Assembly (NCBI RefSeq): GCF_016907875.1
Contig: NZ_JAFBCU010000001.1
Coordinates: 2,728,001-2,792,000, forward strand
Length of the DNA stretch: 64,000 bases
DNA from: Arthrobacter roseus
GTDB taxonomy: Bacteria; Actinomycetota; Actinomycetes; Actinomycetales; Micrococcaceae
Direction: 5' to 3'
Every line of letters starts with the position of its first letter. Position 1 is the stretch's first letter. Of the stretch, positions 15,981 to 23,891 are shown one piece after another. The position numbers and the translations under genes were made by a program. Below the pieces are notes generated by a model. That model made no database searches and was not told where the DNA came from. It worked only from the letters and a program-made list of their open reading frames with translations.

Positions 15981-17285
15981 CTAACTTTTAGTAGGAGTGG
16001 TTGGTTGGTTCGATGTTGCAGGGACCATCTTTTCCAGAATGCGGATGACTCGGTCTTCAAAACCTCGTCCGCCTTGGTCCGTGAGATTCGCTAGCATTCG
16101 GACCACAAATCTCATCAGGATGGGCACTGGCATTCCGGTACGCAGCGCCAGTTTCATGATGGACGGTTTCCCGATGAGCGCAGCGAATACGCGCCCGAGG
16201 GTGAAGTGGCTCCCCCACTGGTCCCGGATGATGGTCGAGTAACGAGCCAGCTGAGCGTCGAAGGTGTCAGCACTGTGGGCGGATTGGTCCGACGTTGCGT
16301 GCGCCGAGACGATGAGATCCGCTGCATACCGCGCGGACTCCATGGCGTAGGAGATTCCTTCCCCATTAAACGGCGAGACCATGCCCCCGGCGTCGCCGAG
16401 CAGCAGTAACCCCGGCGAATAATGCGGTGTCCGGTTGAAACCCATCGGCAGCGCTGCGCCGCGGATGTCGCCCACCTGATTCGCTGGCGTGAATCCCCAT
16501 TCTGCGGGCATACCAGCAGTCCATTCGCGCAGCACCTGCTTGTAATCCAGTTTGCCGAACGCCGACGACGAGTTGAGGATGCCCAAGCCCACGTTCGATG
16601 TGCCGTCGCCGACGCCGAAAACCCAACCGTACCCGGGCAGCGGATGCCCCTGAGCGTCGGGCAGCTCCAGCCAGCCCTCCATCCAGTCATCGTCGTGACG
16701 GGGGCTGGTGAAGTAGGTACGGACGGCGACGCCGAGAGGGCGGTCATCGCGCTTGGCGATGCCCATGGACAGTGCGGTCCGGGTCGAATTACCGTCCGCG
16801 GCCAGCACGACGTCGGCTGTGAAATCTTGAGTCTCGCCGGTCTTCCGACCGTTGTTGTCCAACAGTGCCGCGCGCACGCCTGAGACGCGGTCGAACTTGT
16901 CCTTCAGTACGGTGGTGACCGAGTGGGCCTCGAGGATTCGGGCACCCGCGGATTCAGCGTGGCGCGCCAACGCTTCATCGAATCCAAGCCGGGTGCGGAT
17001 GAGCCCGTACTCCGGAAAGTCGGACAGCTCCGGCCAGGGCAGTTCGACGGTGCGGCCGCCGGCTATGAGTCGCAGCCCCTTATTGCGGCGCCACCCATCC
17101 GCCTCCTGGTGCGGGAGATTCAGCAGTTGCACTTCGCGAACGGCCCGTGGCGTGAGGCCGTCGCCACAAACCTTCTCACGTGGAAAACGGGTCTTCTCAA
17201 GGACCGTTACCTCGATGCCGGCTTTCGCAAGATGATAGGCAGCCGTGGATCCAGCTGGGCCTGCCCCCACAATGAGTACGGACAT
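15981..17285 (-). CDS. menJ: Geranylgeranyl-reductase-family flavoprotein, menaquinone reductase type
   Basis: 434-aa FAD enzyme that saturates isoprenoid double bonds. Residues 1-30 give the Rossmann loop VLIVGAGPAGSTAAYHL and an acidic end VTVLEK; FPREKVCGDGLTPRAV is the family motif; DVVLAADGNSTRTA and LLLGDAGGMVSPFNGEGISYAMESA are the second and third FAD motifs. Its ATG follows the menG TAA without a gap, and a polyprenyl synthase follows, so reduction of one menaquinone isoprene unit, as by MenJ of mycobacteria, is the best reading. Geranylgeranyl lipid reduction is the alternative. Confidence 0.85.
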   Translation of the reverse strand: MSVLIVGAGPAGSTAAYHLAKAGIEVTVLEKTRFPREKVCGDGLTPRAVREVQLLNLPHQEADGWRRNKGLRLIAGGRTVELPWPELSDFPEYGLIRTRLGFDEALARHAESAGARILEAHSVTTVLKDKFDRVSGVRAALLDNNGRKTGETQDFTADVVLAADGNSTRTALSMGIAKRDDRPLGVAVRTYFTSPRHDDDWMEGWLELPDAQGHPLPGYGWVFGVGDGTSNVGLGILNSSSAFGKLDYKQVLREWTAGMPAEWGFTPANQVGDIRGAALPMGFNRTPHYSPGLLLLGDAGGMVSPFNGEGISYAMESARYAADLIVSAHATSDQSAHSADTFDAQLARYSTIIRDQWGSHFTLGRVFAALIGKPSIMKLALRTGMPVPILMRFVVRMLANLTDQGGRGFEDRVIRILEKMVPATSNQPTTPTKS

Positions 17286-18038
17286 TTAGGTAGCTGCTCT
17301 GGAGCTGCGCCGGCGCAGTTTGGCGGACGCAGGCGACTCCGCTGGGGAAGGTTTGGTGGCACGATGGACAGCGACGATTCCGCCCGTCAGGTTCCGGTAC
17401 TCCACATTGACCCAGCCTGATTCGGCGATCCAGCCCGCGAGCTGGTCCTGATTGGGCCATGCCCGGATGGACTCTGCCAAGTACACGTACGCTTCCGGGT
17501 TCGAGGCGACCTTACGTGCCACTGTAGGCAGCGCGCGCATCAGGTATTCCGTATACACGGTACGGAACGGAGCGAAAACCGGTTGGGAGAATTCGGTGAT
17601 GACGAGCTTGCCGCCCGGACGCGTCACGCGGAGCATCTCAGCGATGGCTTTCCGAGGCTCGTTCACGTTGCGCAGGCCAAAAGAAATGGTGCTCGCATCA
17701 AAGCTGTTGTCTGCGAAGGGAAGCTCTGTGGCATCTCCTGCAACAAAGTCAATGTCCGGGCGTCGACGCTTACCGACCCGCAGCATGCCGAGAGAGAAAT
17801 CACAGGCGACGACGTCCACTCCAGCGTCCGCGTAGGGCTCGCTGGAGGTGCCGGTACCGGCCGCCAGATCTAAGACACGCTGTCCGGGTTTGGCCCCGAC
17901 GGCGTCGACGGTGACGCGCCGCCATCCACGAGCCTGCCCTAGAGACAGGACATCGTTGACGAGATCATATCGGGGCGCGACGTCGTCGAACATCCGAGCC
18001 ACTTCATCCGGGCGCTTTTCCAATGATGCACGGTTCAC
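17286..18038 (-). CDS. menG: Demethylmenaquinone methyltransferase
   Basis: SAM-dependent methyltransferase, 250 aa, that makes menaquinone from demethylmenaquinone. Visible are [20 protein letters not shown], the SAM loop [36 protein letters not shown] and [16 protein letters not shown], all UbiE/MenG signatures. GTG start at 18038. On the minus strand TTGACG (18070-18065) and AATATT (18047-18042) at 17 bp spacing lie just before it, so the mRNA may be leaderless or nearly so. It heads the menG-menJ-polyprenyl synthase operon and is divergent from menF. Confidence 0.94.
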   Translation of the reverse strand: MNRASLEKRPDEVARMFDDVAPRYDLVNDVLSLGQARGWRRVTVDAVGAKPGQRVLDLAAGTGTSSEPYADAGVDVVACDFSLGMLRVGKRRRPDIDFVAGDATELPFADNSFDASTISFGLRNVNEPRKAIAEMLRVTRPGGKLVITEFSQPVFAPFRTVYTEYLMRALPTVARKVASNPEAYVYLAESIRAWPNQDQLAGWIAESGWVNVEYRNLTGGIVAVHRATKPSPAESPASAKLRRRSSRAAT

Positions 18039-18152
18039 CAGAATATTGTCTCAAAGAAAGGCCACGTCAACTAACCGGACTCGCGTCCTCGGAGTTAGGC
18101 ATATCACACGAGGACCCGAGTTCCCTGCGAGCCGGAGTACGCTTGGGAAACC

Positions 18153-19502
18153 ATGAGCAACGTGTCCCAAGTCCTTCAGGCCAAGCCATCCGTGGAATCA
18201 CACCCCCCAACGCTGCGCAGCATCACCCTTCCGCTGCCGGGGCTGGATGGGACCCGGGGCCTCCTCGAGTTTGTTGCCCGCAACGATCTCCACACCTGGT
18301 TCCAGCGCGGCGATGGATTCGTCGGCTTCGGGGAAGTGGCCCGGTTCACGGCGCAAGGCCCATCGCGGTTTGAAGACGCACAAGCTTGGTGGCAGGCCGT
18401 CATCGAGCGGTCCGAGAATCAGGTGATGACTGAGGACGACGTCGCTGGCACCGGCCTCATGTCCTTCGGCTCATTTTCCTTCTCAAAGATGTCGTCCTTC
18501 GAGTCACGGCTGATCGTGCCTGAGGTCGTGGTGGGTTCACGTCACGGCAAGTCGTGGGTCACGTATATAACGGCCGACGACGGCGACTTGACCCGCGCGT
18601 CGGCGGAAGACATGTTGGCCCGGTACCTCGACGATCCCTCCGAGACGCGCGAGCGCTCCATGGGGGACGAGCTCGTGGGCGGAAAGTTGACGGAGGAGCA
18701 GTGGAAAACGGCCGTCGCCCGCGGCGTCGCCCATATCCACGCCGGGGAGTTGACCAAATTGGTGCTGGCCCGCGATGTCCTTGCGCGCCTAACGGAACCG
18801 ATCGACACCGCAGGCGTGTTGCGGGAGTTGGCCGTTCGCTACCAGGACTGCTGGACGTACTCCGTCGACGGACTCATTGGCTCTACGCCGGAGATGCTGA
18901 TCAAGGTAGAGAACAACTCGGCGCAAGCACGGGTTCTGGCAGGCACTCTGGACCGCTCAGATGCTCCGGACAACGACCCCTCCTACCCAGAGCGCATTCT
19001 GGCCGGATCACAGAAGCAACAGCATGAGCATCAGATCGCCATCGACTCCCTCACCCGCCAGCTGGAGCCATTCACAGCGTCCATGACATCGCACAGCGAA
19101 CCGTTTGTGTTGCAGCTACCTAACGTGTGGCACCTGGCATCGGATGTCACCGCGGAACTGGCCCCGGACGACGACGGATGTTTGCCGACGTCGCTGGCAC
19201 TAGTGGGTGCCCTCCACCCCACGGCCGCTGTCTGCGGAACACCAACCAGGGTTGCGGGTGAGTTGATCCGCGAGCTGGAGCACATGGACCGCGGACCATA
19301 CGCGGGCCCAGTGGGCTGGATGGATGCCCGCGGAAACGGCGAATGGGGCATAGCCCTGCGCGGTGCCGTGATCGAGGACCCGACGCACATCAGGCTTTAT
19401 GCGGGGTGCGGCATTGTGGATGCGTCGGTCCCCGAAGCAGAACTGGCAGAGACGTGGAGCAAGTTCAGGCCGATGATCGAGGCCTTGGGCTTGCCGTACT
19501 AG
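18153..19502 (+). CDS. menF: Isochorismate synthase
   Basis: 449-aa chorismate-utilising enzyme that converts chorismate to isochorismate, the first step of menaquinone synthesis. The C-terminal catalytic half shows KLVLARDVLARL, GSTPEMLIKVENNSAQARVL, AGTLDRSD, HPTAAVCGTP and the final YAGPVGWMDARGNGEWGIAL with Mg-binding glutamates further on. Divergent from menG, with 114 bp between. The context of five other menaquinone genes favours MenF over a siderophore-type EntC. Confidence 0.92.
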   Translation: MSNVSQVLQAKPSVESHPPTLRSITLPLPGLDGTRGLLEFVARNDLHTWFQRGDGFVGFGEVARFTAQGPSRFEDAQAWWQAVIERSENQVMTEDDVAGTGLMSFGSFSFSKMSSFESRLIVPEVVVGSRHGKSWVTYITADDGDLTRASAEDMLARYLDDPSETRERSMGDELVGGKLTEEQWKTAVARGVAHIHAGELTKLVLARDVLARLTEPIDTAGVLRELAVRYQDCWTYSVDGLIGSTPEMLIKVENNSAQARVLAGTLDRSDAPDNDPSYPERILAGSQKQQHEHQIAIDSLTRQLEPFTASMTSHSEPFVLQLPNVWHLASDVTAELAPDDDGCLPTSLALVGALHPTAAVCGTPTRVAGELIRELEHMDRGPYAGPVGWMDARGNGEWGIALRGAVIEDPTHIRLYAGCGIVDASVPEAELAETWSKFRPMIEALGLPY

Positions 19503-19672
19503 CGCGCTAGGCCCTTCATCGCGTAGTCGCCCCTGCCTGGCCAGAAGTGGCGTAAGTCACTAAGGGCAGATCCCCAATGGTAAGGTCATTCCACACCGAG
19601 GCATCGGCGAATGGGCAGCCATTACCGCACCTACGTGCAGCACCCTTGATAGACACTATGAAAGGCATTCCC

Positions 19673-20455
19673 GTGAAGGCACGTGTCCCCTTGATCTTTT
19701 TGGCCGCGGCCACTCTCACACTCACCGCATGCGGTGGCGGTGGCGGTGACAGTGAAGCTGGCGACAACGAACTGGGTCTGGTCGAGGCAGGAAGCCTCAC
19801 CGTCTGCTCGGATATCCCTTACGCTCCATTCGAGTTCGAAGAAGGCGGCGAGTACACAGGATTCGACATTGACCTGATCCGCGAAGTTGCCAAGGGCATG
19901 GATCTGGAACTCTCGATCAAGGACGTCGGCTTCGACGGCCTCCAGAGTGGAGCATCCCTGGCTGCCGGCCAGTGTGACCTCGGAGCCAGCGCCATGTCCA
20001 TTACCGAGGACCGCAAGAAGAACCTGACATTCTCTGACCCCTACTACGATTCTCAGCAGTCGCTGATGGTCCCCAAGGACTCCGACATCAAGTCCATCGA
20101 GGAACTTGAGGGCAAAACCGTTGGCGTTCAACAGGGAACGACAGGCGAGGACTACACGCGAGAGAACGTCCCTGAAAGCACCGAGGTCAAGGCCTACCCG
20201 AGCGACGCAGAGCTATTCCCGGCGCTACAGTCCGGCGGCGTCGACGCAGTCCTGCAGGACCTTCCCGTCAACATTTTGCACACCGAGGACGGCGCCTTCA
20301 CGATCGTTGAGGAGTACCCCACCGACGAGCAGTACGGGTTCGCGATGAAGAAGGAAGGCTCTGAGAAACTGGCTGAAGCCGTCAACGAGTCGCTAGCCGA
20401 AGTGAAGGACAAGGGTACCTATGACGAGATCTACAACAAGTACTTCAAGGAGTAA
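19673..20455 (+). CDS. Polar amino acid ABC transporter, substrate-binding lipoprotein
   Basis: 260-aa lipoprotein: signal peptide with lipobox LTAC (Cys20), then a Gly/Ser linker and a family 3 solute-binding domain (LTVCSDIPYAPFEFEE, GFDIDLIREVAKGM, ITEDRKKNLTFSDPYYDS, VGVQQGTTGEDY). The GTG at 19673 has AAAGG 7 nt upstream, and the resulting signal peptide is standard; the ATG at 19658 has no ribosome site. Permease and ATPase follow. The ligand may be glutamine, glutamate, cystine or another polar amino acid; the sequence does not decide this. Confidence 0.9.
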   Translation: MKARVPLIFLAAATLTLTACGGGGGDSEAGDNELGLVEAGSLTVCSDIPYAPFEFEEGGEYTGFDIDLIREVAKGMDLELSIKDVGFDGLQSGASLAAGQCDLGASAMSITEDRKKNLTFSDPYYDSQQSLMVPKDSDIKSIEELEGKTVGVQQGTTGEDYTRENVPESTEVKAYPSDAELFPALQSGGVDAVLQDLPVNILHTEDGAFTIVEEYPTDEQYGFAMKKEGSEKLAEAVNESLAEVKDKGTYDEIYNKYFKE

Positions 20456-20468
20456 TTGAAGTTGATGT

Positions 20469-20495
20469 GGTCCGGACAGCGAGACTGTCCGGACC
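20469..20495 (+). terminator. Intra-operon hairpin after the binding-protein gene
   Basis: GGTCCGGACAG (20469-20479) pairs perfectly with CTGTCCGGACC (20485-20495) around a CGAGA loop. It is followed by GCCTTGTTTCT, a weak U-run. Placed 13 nt after the binding-protein stop, it may be a partial terminator or an mRNA 3'-end stabiliser that keeps the binding protein more abundant than the permease. Confidence 0.75.
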
Positions 20496-20532
20496 GCCTT
20501 GTTTCTGACCTCATTAAGGAAGGCACCCCCTT

Positions 20533-21318
20533 GTGAAACCATCCACCCGTAAGCGCCTATTCCGCGGCGTCCTTTACCTCATCTTCGTCGCCGCGTTCGC
20601 GGCCGTGATTTTTGCTGCAGACTGGGAAGCGATCAAGAGAAGCTTCTTAGACGTGGAAGTTGCTAAAGAGGCCTTCCCGGAAATCATTACGACAGCGGCC
20701 AAGAACACCGTTATCTACACCGTAATCGCCTTTGCCGGCGGTCTCTTTTTGGGCCTGCTTCTGGCCCTCATGAAACTCTCCCCCGTAGCTCCCTACCGGT
20801 GGGTTGCAACGATTTACATTGAGACCTTCCGTGGACTGCCCGCTCTGCTGGTGATCTTTGGATTCGCCTTCGCTGTTCCCATTGCTTTTAACTGGAATCC
20901 TCCCGGCGGCAGTACCGGTGCTGGCCTGCTGGCCCTGATCATCGTTTCTTCGGCCTATATCGCAGAGACCATCCGCGCTGGAATCCAAGCCGTGCCCAAA
21001 GGCCAAGTCGAGGCAGCACGTTCCCTCGGCATGCGTCCCAGTTGGACACTCGTGTCTGTGGTGCTCCCTCAGGCGTTCCGCATCATCACACCTCCGCTGA
21101 CCAACGAGCTGGTCATAATCATCAAGGACACCTCACTGCTCTTCATCGCGGGCATGGCCCTTGGTGATCGCGAACTGACTACCTTTGCCCGTGACTTGAC
21201 GTCCCAGACGGCAAACTCGACACCGCTGGTGCTCGGTGCGCTCCTGTACCTGGTGATCACGTTGCCGCTGACGCAGCTTGTGGCCAAGCTTGAACGATAC
21301 AACCAGAGAGGCCGGTGA
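20533..21318 (+). CDS. Polar amino acid ABC transporter, permease
   Basis: 261-aa inner-membrane permease of the HisM/GlnP type. One helix near residues 13-30, then the five-helix transporter core with the EAA loop [20 protein letters not shown] (about 165-184) that docks on the ATPase. GTG start, AAGGAAGG about 9 nt upstream. Its stop overlaps or abuts the ATPase start. Confidence 0.92.
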   Translation: MKPSTRKRLFRGVLYLIFVAAFAAVIFAADWEAIKRSFLDVEVAKEAFPEIITTAAKNTVIYTVIAFAGGLFLGLLLALMKLSPVAPYRWVATIYIETFRGLPALLVIFGFAFAVPIAFNWNPPGGSTGAGLLALIIVSSAYIAETIRAGIQAVPKGQVEAARSLGMRPSWTLVSVVLPQAFRIITPPLTNELVIIIKDTSLLFIAGMALGDRELTTFARDLTSQTANSTPLVLGALLYLVITLPLTQLVAKLERYNQRGR

Positions 21319-21323
21319 TCCCG

Positions 21324-22088
21324 ATGGCTGAAACCAGGGCACACTCCGTTTTGAGCAGCATCCCGGCCATTCAGGTCAACCAGTTGCACAAGAGCTTCGG
21401 AGACAATGAAGTTCTCACGGGCATCGATTTCCATGTGGACCAGGGTGAGGTGGTGTGCGTGATCGGCCCTTCTGGCTCCGGTAAGTCCACGCTCCTGCGC
21501 TGCGTCAACCGGTTGGAAGAGCCCACCAAGGGCACCATCGTCGTCGAAGGTGTGGACATCACGGACAAGGAAACAGACCTGGACAAGGTGCGCACGCGCA
21601 TCGGTATGGTGTTCCAGCAGTTCAACCTGTTTCCACACCTGACGGTGCTGAAGAACCTTACTCTGGCGCAGCGCCGGGCCAAGAAGCGGCCCATGAAGGA
21701 AGCGCGCGAGGTCGCGATGAAGAATTTGGAAAAGGTGGGCTTGGCAAACCGCGCGGATGACTTCCCGTCACAGCTCTCAGGTGGCCAGCAGCAGCGTGTG
21801 GCCATTGCCCGCGCACTGTCGATGGATCCGGACATGATGCTCTTCGACGAGCCCACCAGCGCACTGGATCCAGAGCTGGTCGGTGACGTCCTTGATGTCA
21901 TGAAGAAACTCGCCCAAGAGGGAATGACCATGATGGTTGTGACTCACGAGATGGGCTTTGCGCGCGAGGTGGGCGACCGTGTGGTGTTCATGGACGGCGG
22001 CGTGGTGGTTGAGCAGGGCAAGCCCGAGGACGTTCTGGACAACCCGCAGCATGAGCGGACCATCGCGTTCCTCTCGAAGGTCCTCTAG
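21324..22088 (+). CDS. Polar amino acid ABC transporter, ATP-binding protein
   Basis: 254-aa ABC ATPase of the GlnQ/HisP group. Walker [11 protein letters not shown]-loop [14 protein letters not shown], signature [15 protein letters not shown], Walker [15 protein letters not shown] and switch His in VVTHEMGFA. The ATG at 21324 is 11 nt from AGAGG; a GTG at 21315 overlapping the permease TGA is an equal alternative. With the two genes before it, it completes an importer for a polar amino acid. Confidence 0.93.
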   Translation: MAETRAHSVLSSIPAIQVNQLHKSFGDNEVLTGIDFHVDQGEVVCVIGPSGSGKSTLLRCVNRLEEPTKGTIVVEGVDITDKETDLDKVRTRIGMVFQQFNLFPHLTVLKNLTLAQRRAKKRPMKEAREVAMKNLEKVGLANRADDFPSQLSGGQQQRVAIARALSMDPDMMLFDEPTSALDPELVGDVLDVMKKLAQEGMTMMVVTHEMGFAREVGDRVVFMDGGVVVEQGKPEDVLDNPQHERTIAFLSKVL

Positions 22089-22107
22089 CCCAAACTGCCA
22101 TTCTCCG

Positions 22108-22175
22108 CGAGGTCACCCTTTGCCGGCGAGGTCACCCCTTACAGGGGTGGTCCGCGCGACTAAAGGGTGATCTCG
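22108..22175. terminator. Nested inverted repeat between convergent ABC and menD genes
   Basis: Outer arms 22108-22121 (CGAGGTCACCCTTT) and 22162-22175 pair with one mismatch. An inner hairpin CACCCCT (22133-22139) / AGGGGTG (22143-22149) is perfect. The outer left arm is partly repeated directly at 22126-22138. Probably a bidirectional terminator; neither side has a U-run. Confidence 0.6.
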
Positions 22176-22181
22176 GCCGCG

Positions 22182-23861
22182 TTAATGACGAGGAACCGCG
22201 ACAACGACGGCAACGGCAGAACGGATGTGCGCGTGCAGGTCACGGAGAGCGTCGCGACGGGTTCGGATTTCGACCACGGATCTGCCACTAATTGGTTGGC
22301 CCAGAACGTCGTCGAGCGCGTCCACTGTATTCACGAGGGTGTGCTGCACCCCGTATCCGCGGCAGATCGAGCCGATATCAGCTGCGTGCGGTGTCCCAAA
22401 TAGCCGCTCGACCGTGGCTGCGTACGAATCGTGAAGACCACCGTGTTCGAGCGTCGTGAAGATACCCCCGCCGCCGTCGTTGAGCACCACGATCTGCAGG
22501 TCCGGCACCAGCTCATCCGGCCCCAGCAGCAGACCGCCGACGTCGTGCAGGAACGTGAGGTCTCCTGCGAGTAGCCGCGTGGAGATGCCAGCTGCGAGCG
22601 CGATGCCAGACGCCGTCGAAACCGTCCCGTCGATACCTGCCAGACCACGGTTGGCGTAGACATCGAGGGGGTGCCAGCCGGTGGACGCCATGAGGTCGAC
22701 GTCGCGGATGGGATTCGAGGATCCGAGCACCAGGTTCCCGTCGGTGTGCTCCCAGACGGCGTCTGCAACACTAAGCCCGTTCGGGGGCTCAGTTGCCAGC
22801 AGCGTCCGAATGGCTGCGGTCGCGGCTTGGTCTGCGGTTTGCCACTGCTCGAGCCATTGCGGCAGTCCAGGACCCGCAAAGTCCAGCAGGTCGCCGAGGT
22901 TGGTGATGACCAGCTCAGTGCGGCGTCCAGGTTCGAACCACGACGCCGGCCCGGGCAGGTAGATCGCTTTCTCCACGTCGGTTCGGGCAAGAAGCGCTGC
23001 TACAGGTCGGGACAGGGTTGGCCGACCAAAGAGGACCACGCGGTCGATGTCGGGACCGATATGTTCGAGCAGCAGCCGGTAGCTGGCGATCGCGTTGGGC
23101 CCGAACCGCGCATTGGAGCTCGGTTCGGCGAGCAGCGGGAGGCCGAGCCTGTGCGCAAAAACGGATGCGGTTTCCCCGGCACCGTGCCCGGCGACGACGA
23201 CGGTGCGCGCAGCCTTGTCGGCGTTCAGGAGTGTTGGCCCGCTCTTCAGGAGTTCCACCGGATTGGCTGGCGTCCGTGGTTCCACAAGGTGCTGCACTGT
23301 AGAGCGTGGTTCCGCGGCGTCTGGGATCAGTGGATCACGGAACGCAAGATTGAGCTGCACGGGTCCGGCCGGGATGTTCTCCAGCACTCCGGTGGCAGCG
23401 CTGATAGCTGCGGAGATGGCGCGGGCGGGGTTCTCCCCAGCTGCCACGTCGACCGCGAAACGCACGTGATCGCCGAAGAGGTCTGGTTGGATAGTGGTCT
23501 GGTTGGCACCGGTTCCACGGAGTTCCTCCGGCCGGTCTGCGGAGACGACGATGAGCGGGACAGCCGCGTGGTTTGCCTCCATGACCGCTGGCAGCAATTC
23601 ACCTACGGCGGTGCCCGACGTCGTCACCACAGCCGCCGGCCGACCCGAACCGAGGGCCAAGCCAAGGGCTGTGAATGCGGCGTCGCGCTCGTCGATCCGC
23701 ACGTGCAGCCGCACCGCGCCGTCGGCTTCCGCCTCGGCGAGCGCGTACGCCAGCGGTGCACTCCGGGATCCGGGGGCGAGGACGACGTCGCTCACTCCCC
23801 CGGACAACAGACTCGAGACGGCGGAACGGGCGGCTTCCGTGGAGGTCAGGTTGGCAGTCAC
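22182..23861 (-). CDS. menD: SEPHCHC synthase (menaquinone MenD)
   Basis: 559-aa thiamine diphosphate enzyme that joins 2-oxoglutarate-derived succinic semialdehyde to isochorismate. N-terminal marks are VVLAPGSRSAPLAYAL, RIDERDAAFTALGLALGSGR and TTSGTAVGELLPAVMEA, with the ThDP-activating Glu in the DERDAAF region. The C-terminal half has NRGLAGIDGTVSTASGIALA and the cofactor segment TFLHDVGGLL, followed by VVLNDGGGGIF. The GTG at 23861 has AGGA 7 nt upstream. Single gene, convergent with the ABC transporter. Confidence 0.94.
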   Translation of the reverse strand: MTANLTSTEAARSAVSSLLSGGVSDVVLAPGSRSAPLAYALAEAEADGAVRLHVRIDERDAAFTALGLALGSGRPAAVVTTSGTAVGELLPAVMEANHAAVPLIVVSADRPEELRGTGANQTTIQPDLFGDHVRFAVDVAAGENPARAISAAISAATGVLENIPAGPVQLNLAFRDPLIPDAAEPRSTVQHLVEPRTPANPVELLKSGPTLLNADKAARTVVVAGHGAGETASVFAHRLGLPLLAEPSSNARFGPNAIASYRLLLEHIGPDIDRVVLFGRPTLSRPVAALLARTDVEKAIYLPGPASWFEPGRRTELVITNLGDLLDFAGPGLPQWLEQWQTADQAATAAIRTLLATEPPNGLSVADAVWEHTDGNLVLGSSNPIRDVDLMASTGWHPLDVYANRGLAGIDGTVSTASGIALAAGISTRLLAGDLTFLHDVGGLLLGPDELVPDLQIVVLNDGGGGIFTTLEHGGLHDSYAATVERLFGTPHAADIGSICRGYGVQHTLVNTVDALDDVLGQPISGRSVVEIRTRRDALRDLHAHIRSAVAVVVAVPRH

Positions 23862-23891
23862 CTGTCTATCCTGACAGAAACTCCCTGACGG

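Noticed and set aside
22671-23888. 405-aa plus-strand frame opposite menD
   Set aside because: Shadow frame of a full-length MenD; composition is Arg/Gly/Asp-rich without domains.
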